DNA of 64,000 nt from Edaphochlamys debaryana (lineage: Eukaryota > Chlorophyta > Chlorophyceae > Chlamydomonadales): assembly GCA_016858145.1 (NCBI GenBank), contig JAEHOE010000030.1, forward strand, positions 310,001 to 374,000, read 5' to 3'. The translations under genes were made by a program, and so were the position numbers. This document shows positions 1 to 9,972 of the stretch, one piece after another (the first letter of the stretch is position 1; each line of letters opens with the position of its first letter). The notes beneath the pieces were generated by a model. The model made no database searches and was not told the DNA's origin. It worked only from the letters and a program-made list of their open reading frames with translations.

Positions 1-1558
1 GCAGAAGTGCAAGGGGCCAGCCCGGGGCAAGGAACTGTTCGCACTTCAAGGTGTAACGGCAGGTCGGAGCTGCCCCTTCCACTGCTGCTGCTAGCCCTGA
101 GCCCTGTCCCCGCGGGCCGCGCTTCTACGCACGGCCCTCCCCTTCCCTCAATCGGAGTGTGTACCTTGCTGCTTGTGGGCTGCAAGGCGGCCACGCGCTG
201 CGCCCCCACAGTCATTCGCTTCTTGCTGTCCCCAGTTCCCAGGGTCTTCGATACGCCTGCGGAGGGTCCCAGATGGGGCATGGGGGGGTTGAAGACATCA
301 ACGTAGCGCGAGGCGCCTTGTTGTGGGCGTAGGGCGTGTGTCGCAAACTACGCAGACTTGTGGGCACCCTACCTCAGTTTCGTCGTCGCCTGTGGAAAGG
401 GAGGGCCCGCGAGGGCAAGGAGGCAAGGGATCTCGCAGGTGGACACGCACAAGAGTTACGGAAAGGGAGGGAGGGCGAGTCGCCGGGGTCGGCAAGCCCT
501 CGCGTAAGGGTGTTAGCGAGCAGAGCCCAGAGAGACATGGGGGGGACCGTGACCAGGGTTGCCAATACGTATCAGTCCCCGTATTGATACGGATACATAT
601 TAATACGGATACGGCCTCGCGCTGCCGTATTAATACGGCATGCGGCGCGGGGGTACCGGCCGGGCAGCCGGGGGCCGGCGGAGGGGGGGGGGGGGTAACG
701 TGGTGTGGAGTGCGTCGATCGGCAGCTTAGCCGTCTGTTCCGCCGTAGCCGATGCCCTACGCATTCCCTGGGCTTCTACGTGAACGCGGAGCGCATTCGC
801 TCATGCACAAGGCGGCAGTATGGGCTGCCGTACGCTGCCGTATTAATACGGCTGGGCGCCGCCGTATTGAAGCCGTATTAAGCCGTATTAGCGAGGAGGG
901 GGCCGTCTTGCGTATTAATACGCGTTTTGGCACCGGGGGCTGCCGTATTGTGCAACCCTGACCGTGACACGGTGACGCGGATGTTTCCGCGGAACCGACC
1001 AGAGGGTCCGCAATGCCCGGTGCCCGGCAGTGCCCGGTGGGAAGGGTAATGCGGCTGCACGGGAGCAGCTGCAGCAGCACGGCTATGCTACTTCAGCAGC
1101 ACGGCTATACTAGAGTGACCGGCATGCTGGTGCTGGCGTTGAAGGTGCAGAGCTGAGCGGAGTGGCGGGGTGGGGGAATGAGAAACGGGGACGTGGTGGG
1201 CAGGGTGAATGGGACGGTCGGGACCCGGGAGTGCCCCAACTGCTGCGGGTTGCGCAGAGGGCCGTGGCTTGGTAAGGGGGAGACTTTAAGAGTGTTCTTC
1301 GACACTCCTCTCGTCCTCTGTCCATGCGTCCAATGAAGCGAGGGGCCATTCCGGCAGGGAGTCCGCCCACGTCCACCTCGCTTTCCGCAGCCCTGCCAAC
1401 GTGTTATGGACCCTTGCGTTCAAGTCGGCACGGGAAGGCAGCACTGACAATGCTGGTTGCGGAGGATATCCTCAAGTGAGCTACATTACGAGCGGCAGGT
1501 GAGTATATGAGCGGCGGGGTGACTGAAGCCGTGAAGGCTTACAGAGGACCTACACCAC
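1..1558. other. Non-coding region with palindrome cluster
   Basis: I see no supported gene here. The open frames have no GC-rich third-position bias, no splice-compatible partners and no recognisable motif. The distinctive content is the cluster of ATTAAT-centred palindromes at about 561-950, listed separately. A G-run lies near 681-696. Confidence 0.6.
561..950. repeat. Cluster of CCGTATTAATACGG palindromes
   Basis: The 16-base perfect palindrome GCCGTATTAATACGGC occurs at 624-639 and again at 837-852. A third 14-base palindrome, GCGTATTAATACGC, is at 910-923. Degenerate or half copies (CGTATTGATACGG, ATATTAATACGG, CCGTATTG, CCGTATTA) lie at about 565-607, 861-891 and 942-949. The A/T-rich core stands out sharply in this GC-rich sequence. 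It could be a cluster of protein-binding sites, a decayed satellite or a mobile-element terminus; the sequence does not decide which. Confidence 0.7.
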
Positions 1559-1912
1559 CTACACCTCCTCCATCGCCAGCACCTCCTGCCCCGCCGGCCC
1601 CTGCTTGACCAGGCGGTAGCACACCGCCGACCCCGCCTTGCCCGCCTTCCCATCCAGCCACACCCTCGCGTCCGGGTACTTGTCCGCGAAGGCGGGCAGG
1701 AGGCACACGCCCGCCACGCGGCACGGGTCATCCCCGTTCTTCGCGTTGGCAGCGCCGTGCCCCACAATGCTGTGCAGGTACAGGCGCCGCCCCACCTCCT
1801 CTTTCTGGCGCTGCGGGCGCTGCGAGCGAAGTGCTGCTGCTGCTGGACAGGCCATAATGGGCGGCTGGGGCCGCGCGGACCAGCGCGTGGCGGCAGTGAG
1901 AGGCGGCGGCAC
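1559..1912 (-). CDS. Hypothetical protein or terminal exon
   Basis: A minus-strand frame of up to 117 codons ends at the TAG at 1559-1561. The last 80 or so codons have the strong G/C third-position bias of the confirmed exons nearby, from RQKEEVGRRLYLHSIVGHG through to LVKQGPAGQEVLAMEEV, which suggests real coding sequence. A CAG just upstream of this part could be a splice acceptor, so it may be the last exon of a gene whose other exons I cannot find. The N-terminal part of the open frame looks like random sequence. I do not recognise the family. Confidence 0.35.
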   Translation of the reverse strand: MPPPLTAATRWSARPQPPIMACPAAAALRSQRPQRQKEEVGRRLYLHSIVGHGAANAKNGDDPCRVAGVCLLPAFADKYPDARVWLDGKAGKAGSAVCYRLVKQGPAGQEVLAMEEV

Positions 1913-3868
1913 TGCGGAGCACTGCGAGCGGTGTCATGTGTGCTACAAAATGCTATGCTATGCTATGCTATCATAATGATACTCTAGAGTCTGTGATTAG
2001 AGTCTGCTGGCGTGCCGCAAACCGAAATACCGGACTGCGCCGGGGTTTGCCGGGTTTGCGGGCACGATTCGGCACGATCGGGGGGTGCGAAGCACGACGG
2101 CTCGCTCCAAGTTGCTGTTGCGACAGAGCGAGTAACACAGAGCAGACTCGTTCTGAGCGTCAACTACATACACCCAGGCCCGGCTCTCGCACCACACGTC
2201 CCCGACCGGCATTCCCTGTTTGGTACCCGCTTCTGTGAGCCGCCTCCGCTTCCCCTTACCAGTTGACGCCTCTGACGGTGTCGTGACGCCCAGACAGCCT
2301 CCAAGCGAGGCCCGATAGGCGTATTAGAAGTAGAGAGCGGGCAATGCCCGCGGCTCCCCCGCCGAGCGCACACGCCAGAAGCAGCGCCTGGCCGCGAGGC
2401 CAACATCTTCAAAACTGGCGTCCGTTACTGAGGGGACTGCTACCCTCGATTTGCCGTTCCCGGCCTTTGCTTTTGAGAGCCATCACATTTGGCCGCGCCG
2501 TTCGAGGCGAGTCGGCTATCCAGGCAAGTTCGGGAGGAGTCCTGCGGGGAGGAGATCAACAAGACGTTCCGCATGCAGCGCTGAGGCGCGGGGCCGCGTT
2601 TGTCGAGCTGCCCCCCTCGATCGCGCGCGGGCGGGGTGGGGGCGCGAAGCGCACGCCCTGCGGTCCGCCTCAAGCAGACATGCGATGCCGAGGTGCCCTG
2701 CAGTTTCGATGATCGCTTCTAGCGTGCGGCAAGATAGCGGATCGCCGACTCCCGTGCGTGCGGCTGACGTGCCCCCGGTTTCCCCCCGTGCCCCGGTGCA
2801 GAAACAGCCCTGACCGCACTTCTGCGCGCGCACCGCCAGCGCTGACCAGCCATTCGCCCCATGCCTATCGGTGAGTCTCATTGCAAATGGGCGACGTGTG
2901 GATGCAGGCTGTGGGTGCTAGAGCTGTTGCGGAACCGTAGCTCAGATACAAGCCAGCTGACGCAGGAGACACTGACTCGAGGCAGGCATAGGGGCAAAGC
3001 AAATCGCAAAGCAGCACAGTGCACGAGGGCACGCAAGGCACAGGGGCAAATAGGGAGTAAGGGACCCAGACCTTGCACAGGGAAGGCACGGATAGCGCTT
3101 GCGCTGCCCCTTGAGCAGCCTTATGACGGGTACTGTCTCTGCCCTTAGACACCAAGCGCTACACCGCGGCTCATATAACCCATGCTTAGCCTCGCCACAC
3201 AGTACGATACGAATGCATGTGCAAACCTGATCTGCCTCGGGCCTGCCTAGAGTCTGCAAAGCGCCGCCGAGCTTGCCTGGCTCTACCTTCCCTACCTGAA
3301 ACCCGCCCCGAAAAAAGGCGGCACCGCCACACGAAAAGCGCATTTGCGCACACGACACTGTGCTACCTGAAACACTTGGTTTGCACAGCTGTCCACGCAC
3401 ACCACCCCACATCAAGCGCCCGGCCCCCCGGGTTCCTTGTCTCCTACTCCTGGTCTGTCTGCTCTGCCTAAGGCGGCCGATGCACGACACGCACAATCGC
3501 CCGCCAACTGCCTCACTTCGCGCTCTCAAGCCCCTCTGATCTGTGTCTTCCCCCCCTTCCCCCGCCACAACAACAGGCAAATGCGGTCGAATGGTCAGAA
3601 GGTCAGCGTCTACGAACAAAGAGGGTTCGTACGACGGCATCGTCTCTCGTCAGGTGGGTCTGGAAGGCTTGGTCAGGTATGGTACACAGCTACCGGCCTT
3701 GCGCGCCGCCCAGCGTCGTGTAGATCTGTAGGTCTTGTCCGAGCGGGATGTCGGGGTTAGAAGCCTAGGTCAGCGGTCAGAAGTCAGCGTCCTGGGTGAC
3801 TGCACGTGTCTCAGTGCCGTGGGCGACGCAGCGGCGCCGGCGCATGAGGGCAAGTCACAACTAGCATG
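1913..3868. other. Non-coding region, 3' flank of the RRM gene
   Basis: No gene is supported. Four perfect TGCTA units stand at 1951-1970. The right end should hold the 3' UTR of the minus-strand RRM gene; I could not find a clear TGTAA signal for it on the minus strand. Confidence 0.5.
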
Positions 3869-5417
3869 CTAGCTCGACCAGCCGGGCGCCGGCGCTGTCG
3901 TGAAGCCCGCATCGTGCAAGGAGTTGAAGTCCGCTGGGTTGACCGACAGCCCGTTCAGCCCCTGCATCGCCTCCGCCGCCGTTGCTGCAAACTCCTCCTG
4001 GCTAGCTGCGTATGCTGCCGCCGCGGCCGCATCGTCCTGGTAGCCGCTATCGGGCTGGTTTGCTGCGAAGTTAGCGAAGCCAGCCGCCAGGTTCAGCGCC
4101 TTCAGCTGGTTGTTTAGAGAGCTGAGCTGCTTGGGGTTCACGCCCGCCGCCGCCGCGGCGGCAGGCAGGCCATTGGGGAGTTGGAGCCCGGCGATGTTGT
4201 ATAAGGACGACAGCATGGCTGCGTTGTTGACGCCGTTAAGCTGGCTGCCGTACACGTCGTACGCCGCTGGCATCGGCGGCACCTTTGACCCCGCCGACGC
4301 GCCCCCGCCCGACTGCGCCGACGTTCCGGCCGGCGGCGCTTGTTGCGGGAACCGCTGCTGCTGGTTCTGCTGCTGCCCCTGCCCCTGCTGGAAGCCGCCG
4401 TATGGGCCCGGCCCCATGGGGCCGCCGCCGGGCTGCTGGCGCGGGCCGGGGCCAGGACCTGGGCTGCGCGGTCCGTAGGCCCCGTAGCTGTTCGGCGCCG
4501 CACGGCCGTTGAACGGCCGCCCATAGTTGCCGTAAGGCGGCGGGTACCCCGGGCCGGGCGGGCCGTAAGGCGGCGGCGGTCCGGCAAAGCCCGGTCCGCG
4601 GTGCGGCGGTCCCGCGCCGTAGCCCGGGGCACCGCCGCGGTGGTGCGGCGGCTGCCCGTAGTAGCTGCCATGCATTCGCGGCGTTGGCGGCATTTGGTCA
4701 CGCGGAACAGCGGCTTTGACCTCGATAGGCTTTTCGGCTATGGTCTGCACCGCGCCATGGCTGAACACGCGCTCCACCGCCTCCTCCTCCGCGAAAGTCA
4801 CGAAGCCAAAGCCGCGCGGCCGCTTGTTTTCGTGGTCATACATGACCACGGCATCCTCTACCGTGCCGAACTGGCTGAAATGCTGACGGAGCTGGGCCTC
4901 GTCAACGCTGGGCGCGAGGCCGCCCACGAAGATTTTCTTAGTCCGCTGCGGGCTGGCGCCCTGCTGCTTCTCCTCGGGCGCCTCCTCTTTGGGTACAGCC
5001 CGTTTGGCCTCAACCTGCGGGGTCAACGGCGGTCAAGGCCCGGGTCGCAAAGCGGGGACGCGTAACTGCCCTCACCTCTCGCCGGTCAATCATGTGCTTG
5101 GACGCCACCACCTTGTCCGCGACCTCCGGGCTTTCGAACACCACGAAGCCGAAGCCCCGGGGCCGTCCGTTGTTGCGGTTGTAAGAGACAAAGGCCTCGC
5201 GGACGGAGCCATAGTTGGAGAAGTAATCTGCAGCCAGGGAACCAGCGCGAGGGTTGTTTTCCTCGCCTGCCGAGCCAGCTACCTATACTAAGGTCACGAA
5301 GGCAGTTGGGGGGTCCAGAGGGGCTCCGCTGGCCCGGCACCCACCGCGCAGGCGCTCCCCGGTAGTTTCCCACGAGAGCCCTCCTACGAAGACTTTGCAG
5401 CTCTGTTTGTCTGTCAT
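3869..5417 (-). CDS. Musashi/hnRNP-like RNA-binding protein, two RRMs
   Basis: A predicted single-stranded-RNA-binding protein of 456 residues in three exons: 5417-5345, 5227-5076 and 5014-3869. All junctions are GT-AG and the phases agree. RRM1 (about residues 8-83) has RNP2 KVFVGGL and RNP1 RGFGFVVF. The linker HMIDRREVEAKRAVP is typical of Musashi/DAZAP1-like proteins. RRM2 (about 105-180) has RNP2 KIFVGGL and RNP1 RGFGFVTF. The rest is low-complexity: Gly/Pro/Tyr-rich, then Gln-rich, then Ala-rich, as in hnRNPs that form condensates. An ATG three codons upstream (5426) is in frame and could be the start instead. Family members bind mRNA UTRs or pre-mRNA; the target here is unknown. The promoter and first exon have a near-identical second copy at 7762-8244. 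Confidence 0.88.
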
Positions 5418-5773
5418 TTTGCACATATGGCGGTGTGGCTGGGCATGGGGTGTGTTTGGGCGGGGCGGGGACGCTCCCCGGCAACAACGCGGCCCTGCCC
5501 TGAGTTGCCCTTCCCTGGAGCGATTCCCGGGGTCGCGCTTCCAAGTCTGTGCCAGGCGCGCGGAGCGTCGCAACGAAACCAGGACGTGTGCAGCTTCACA
5601 GGAATGGGCTGCCCGGACCTGGCGCGACCTTGCGGGCTGGACCCGACTCTGCATGCGCGTTTTCGGTGTGGTCGCGGCTCCCCGGCGCAGCGCCGACGCA
5701 GCCGCACTGCCCCCATGGGCTCGGGTCGGGCTTGTGCGGCCCCAGCGCGCCTGTGGGCGGCCGGTGACGGCTC
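5291..5773 (-). repeat. RRM gene promoter/exon 1 segment, original copy
   Basis: This 483-base segment holds about 54 bases of intron 1, all of coding exon 1, and about 350 bases upstream. It matches 7762-8244 at a constant offset of 2471, with no indel seen. The few differences I noted include TTTT/AATT near 5656 and two changes near 5700. It is taken as the original because exons 2 and 3 follow it. Confidence 0.9.
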
Positions 5774-7197
5774 TGGGGGCGCAAGGCGCTGGGGCGACCT
5801 ACATGCGCGTTCAGCCTTTTGCCCGTTTCAGCCGCCACGCGGTCTCGGCACGTGCACGGATACTTCAAGAGCCTTAATTTCGTGCCCTGGGCGCTTCTAG
5901 GATTGTGGGCCCCCCTTTCAACAAGCCGCTGCGCTTACTTTGCGCTCACTCAGCCCAGTTGGTCACGAAACGTTGCCGCGGCATCGTCGCGGGACGCGCC
6001 TCTGCAAGTTTGTGTCGATCTGGATAACATGGGGGCACGGTTTAGGCTTCCGCGGGCAGCTCGTGCGCACCTGGGCCCAAAACTTGGGCCGTCGCCATGC
6101 CGGATGGCGAGGCGCGACACCAAGCGTAGGTATGCCCTTTCGGCTTGGAGGCTTCCAGGGGTTGCAGTGCGAGATGTAATGAGCGCTTTGAGCGCCGCAA
6201 AAGTGCGGCGACGGGCCACACGCGAAAAGGAGAACGGTGGGACGATGGAGGGTGCTTTCACGAGTCCCCGAAGCCCTCCCCCGTCCTCCCCCCGTTCTCC
6301 CCCCGTTCCGTCTACCGTCGTGTGTGCCTTCTTGTTGCTTCCGCCTGCCCCTTCCAATACTGCCCGAGCCCCGCGAGCCCTTTGCCTGCCCCCGTCCCGT
6401 CCCGTCCTCCGTACCGTGTGCCTGCTTGGTGTTGCGCCACGGCTTCTGCATGCGCCTCCCGGTCTTCCAAACCGTAGGGTATACGGACCGGTGTCTTTCG
6501 ACGCCTTCAATGTAACGGACATGTTCTGATTGTCATTGGGGGCTGGCGTTTCTTGGCAGATGGCCAGTGTGCTCAGACTCACGTGTGACAAGGGCGGCCA
6601 CACGGAGGCACGACCTACATGCCCCCACATGCCTAGCTGCTGTTCTGAGTGCCGTGCCGCTGTGTGCTCAGTCTCTCGGGTGGCTACCCGAAGACAGGAA
6701 GAGCCGAGCCCGTGCATCCCACCCGGCGTCCATTGGTTTTAGGAGCGCGGGTCGTGATCTGACCAGGAATCATGCTGCTCTTGTCCTTTTGGTGTACTGT
6801 CAGGTAGTGGCTGGCGTCCTTCTGCAGACGGTCTAGCGCTCTAGCCCTCAAGCGCTTGGCGACTACAATACTCCCTGATCTCAGAGGGGGAATCCAGGAA
6901 GGCAGTCGGATGCACGATTCCGTCTCGCAGCTTGTCAAGCCCCTTCGGTCAACCCGTGCCCCGCAGCCGTATGTAAGCTCTCCCGCAAGGGGGCCCATGA
7001 TGAGGTACCTTGTGAGCTGAGCTGGGGTGTGGGTTTCCGCTCTCCAGTAAGCATCATGCCATTAAGGGTCACTGGCCGAGCAGGCAAGGCCACCCTTGGG
7101 GTCATGTTGCGGTTATCTTTCCCCTGAGTAGCTCCACTAGCCCGTTGTCCGCATCCCGGACGTCGGAGCGGCCCCGGTTTTGCCCTCCCTTGCAGCT
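5774..7197. other. Non-coding region between RRM gene copies
   Basis: I see no supported gene. Open frames on both strands overlap and lack bias or motifs. The left end probably continues the upstream flank of the RRM gene. Confidence 0.5.
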
Positions 7198-7453
7198 GAC
7201 CTACAGCGTCGGTGACTGGGGGCCGCCGGGGCCAAGCGCCCTGATCCGGCCCGGACCTGGCCCTCCCCCGGCCGAAGCGTGCTGCGGGGCTGGCTGGCTG
7301 GCTGGTAGCCAGGACGCCTTCGCCTTCGGGGTCAGTGCGGCGCAGAGCAGCCTGGCGCCGGCGGCAGCGGCCTGCGCTCCTGTCACGCTCGGGGTACTGG
7401 AGCTGACCGGGCCGGGCGGCCGGGGGGGCGGGGGAGGAGCTGTGCAGGCGTGA
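7198..7453 (+). CDS. Possible terminal exon, unrecognised
   Basis: A pyrimidine stretch ending in TTGCAG precedes an open frame LTYSVGDWGPPGPSALIRPG that runs to a TGA at 7451-7453, about 85 codons rich in Ala, Gly and Pro. Its last residues, GGRGGGGGAVQA, and the following sequence recur at about 8281-8317 in the second direct repeat. That suggests the repeat carries an exon end plus a 3' UTR. I found no upstream exons. Confidence 0.25.
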
Positions 7454-7760
7454 CACGGCTGGAAGGCGTGTCCGGCCAGACCGGCAGGGCGCTGGCACTT
7501 GGGTGGGGAGGACCCGCAGGGAGCATAGTCGCAGTTGTGTGGCGTAGTTGGGGTGGGTTAGGGGCGGTGGAGTCGCGGTTTGTGTAGGGGCTGGGAACGG
7601 CGGGGACGCTCTAAGCCCGTGGCATCAGCGCGCTACTCCTGCAATGGCTCGCAGTACTCCCCGGTGATTGTATGTCTTTGCTTCGCTTTGCGTTCCGGTT
7701 GCTGGAAATCTAGCTTTGATTGGGGCACGCGCGTTGGCCCTGAAGCTCCCCGCAACTGCC
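7408..7760 (+). repeat. Direct repeat, left copy
   Basis: This stretch aligns end to end with about 8273-8625, with scattered substitutions and small indels; it is clearly more diverged than the segment lying between the two copies. Shared blocks include GGCGTGTCCGGCCAGACCGG and GCATCAGCGCGCTACTCC. The two copies flank the duplicated RRM promoter/exon. Confidence 0.8.
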
Positions 7761-7761
7761 C

Positions 7762-8244
7762 AGGTCACGAAGGCAGTTGGGGGGTCCAGAGGGGCTCCGC
7801 TGGCCCGGCACCCACCGCGCAGGCGCTCCCCGGTAGTTTCCCACGAGAGCCCTCCTACGAAGACTTTGCAGCTCTGTTTGTCTGTCATTTTGCACATATG
7901 GCGGTGTGGCTGGGCATGGGGTGTGTTTGGGCGGGGCGGGGACGCTCCCCGGCAACAACGCGGCCCTGCCCTGAGTTGCCCTTCCCTGGAGCGATTCCCG
8001 GGGTCGCGCTTCCAAGTCTGTGCCAGGCGCGCGGAGCGTCGCAACGAAACCAGGACGTGTGCAGCTTCACAGGAATGGGCTGCCCGGACCTGGCGCGACC
8101 TTGCGGGCTGGACCCGACTCTGCATGCGCAATTTCGGTGTGGTCGCGGCTCCCCGGCGCAGCGCCGACGCGGCTGCACTGCCCCCATGGGCTCGGGTCGG
8201 GCTTGTGCGGCCCCAGCGCGCCTGTGGGCGGCCGGTGACGGCGC
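7762..8244 (-). pseudogene. Duplicated promoter and exon 1 of the RRM gene
   Basis: A nearly perfect copy of 5291-5773 in the same orientation. It keeps the ATG (7888, alternative 7897), the codons for RNP2 KVFVGGLSWETTGERLR, the GT donor and about 350 upstream bases. No copy of exon 2 or exon 3 follows, so it cannot make the protein. With an intact promoter and donor it could still start a chimeric antisense transcript. The high identity implies a recent event or gene conversion. Confidence 0.85.
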
Positions 8245-8272
8245 TGCTACGCCTGGGCGGCGGCTGCTGGCC

Positions 8273-8625
8273 CGGGCGGGCGGCCGGGGGGGCGGGGGAG
8301 GAGCTGTGCAGGCGTGACACGGGTGAAAGGCGTGTCCGGCCAGACCGGCAGGGTGCTAGCACTTGGGTGGGGAGGACCGTCAAGACGCATAGTCGTGAAT
8401 ATGTGGCGCGGTTGGGGTGGGGCTAGGGGCAGTGGAGTCGCGGTTTGTGTAGGGGCTGGGAACGGCGGGGACGCTCGAAGTCCGCGGCATCAGCGCGCTA
8501 CTCCGGCAATGGCCTGCAATACTCCCCGGTGAATGCATGGCGTTGATCCGCTTTGCGTTCCGGTTGCTGGAGATCTAGCTGTGTTTGGGGCACGGGCTTT
8601 GGCCCTCCGAGCTTCCCCCAGTACT
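8273..8625 (+). repeat. Direct repeat, right copy
   Basis: The partner of 7408-7760, starting at the GGGCGGCCGGGGGGGCGGGG block. Divergence from the left copy is visibly higher than within the enclosed RRM segment. The repeat ends lack clear TG...CA termini or target-site duplications, so I do not call them LTRs. Confidence 0.8.
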
Positions 8626-9972
8626 GATGGGGATATAGCGGGCAACGGGGCTTTAGTGCCATTTGAGACAGAGGTGCGCTGCGTGGAATCCGGACGTAGT
8701 TGGCTTGCCGCCGTCATGCGTGGCCGTCAATGCACGTGTGCGCATGCAAAGCTCTTGCCAGTGTGTCGCCGGGGGCATCCCGTGTTGCTCAAGCCCGTCC
8801 TGGGGCTGGAGTGCGGGAGCTCGCAGGGCCCCGGCCAGCATGATTTTGGACGGAGTCTCGGAGTCCGGAGTCTGGATTACGGTTGTAACGCTATACAGCA
8901 CGAGCTATACGCTGTATGTACACTACTCCACGCATAGAGCACTCCGGACGCAAGGCGCCAAACTCCCACATCGTGACCTCGCACCGGCTCGCAGACTCAC
9001 CGGTGGGGGCCAAGGGGGTTTGGGCGAGCGGCGAGGGTGGGGCTCGGGGGCCTTCGCGGACACGCAGGAGCGGACCCAGCAGGTGCTCCCACCGGGGACG
9101 GGGAGGGGTGGGGGAGGGGTTCGAGAATGAACAAAGAGGAAGGGGGCAGCGGAGGGGGCAGCCTGCGGCAGGCTGCCCCTGGGCTGGCCTGCCCCGGGCA
9201 GGGCGTCGACCGGGTGCAGCCGTGTGCAGCTGCCGAGCCGCGACCATGAGCATCGGCCACCACACAGCACGTTCCCATGCAAGCACTGTGGAGCCCACGC
9301 GGCGCCCAACGACACAAACCCCTTTGTACCTGGCCTCCAGCGCAGCCCTGCGTCGCCCTGCGCAGCCGTCGTGGACGTCGGGTTTCCGCGTGCCGTTCAC
9401 TCTTTCTTTGCAAAGCGTTACGGATATCGCTCATGTTACACTCTGCCTGTATGAATTACGACGCAGTCTGATTGAAGGAGTAGCGAAGCGTGAAATGGGG
9501 GAAGCGGACGGCGCCGACCTCGGCGCCCGCGAAACGCAGGTCGCCCGTCGTGGCCATCCGCGACCTCATTTGCAGCCAGGGTGGTTCCGGTAGCTTCACT
9601 TCTATCATTGAACCGGCGCTATGCGGCTGAGGTGCGGCCGGGAGAACCTTTCGTAATCAGCCCGAACGCGGTACAAGGCCGGCTCGGGCTCATTGCGTGC
9701 ACAGTCGCTTCTCCATTGATATTCCTTGTCGCCCTGCACAATCTTAAGGCCTGCACGACCCCATCGCGGCAAACACTTGCGCGAACGTCGCGGGGGGCGC
9801 AACAACCCCTCCTGGCCGGCGGAAACGTAGCCGAACAACAACATTAAGGCCCCGGGACTAGTCTTAGGTCACTTGGGATAGAGCGCGTGCCAGCAAGCGG
9901 GTCTTGGCTGATTGGCCAAACGCACGGCCCCGCGCGGGGACTCCAGTATCCCTTCGGCCCTCCGCTGCGACC
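8626..9972. other. Non-coding region upstream of the AAA+/Fe-S gene
   Basis: No gene is supported. A strong hairpin stands at 9155-9179 (GGGGCAGCCTG, loop CGG, CAGGCTGCCCC). The right end must hold the promoter and 5' UTR of the next gene; no TATA box is evident. Confidence 0.5.
9155..9179. repeat. Perfect 11-bp inverted repeat
   Basis: GGGGCAGCCTG pairs perfectly with CAGGCTGCCCC across a three-base CGG loop. It lies in otherwise gene-free sequence and its role is unknown. Confidence 0.6.

Noticed and set aside
7668..8426. 252-codon plus-strand frame across the duplicated RRM segment
   Set aside because: It is antisense to the real exon 1 and is open only because of high GC.
7408..8625. 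True LTR retrotransposon
   Set aside because: No TG...CA ends, no primer-binding site and no polymerase motifs between the repeats; kept only as a possibility.
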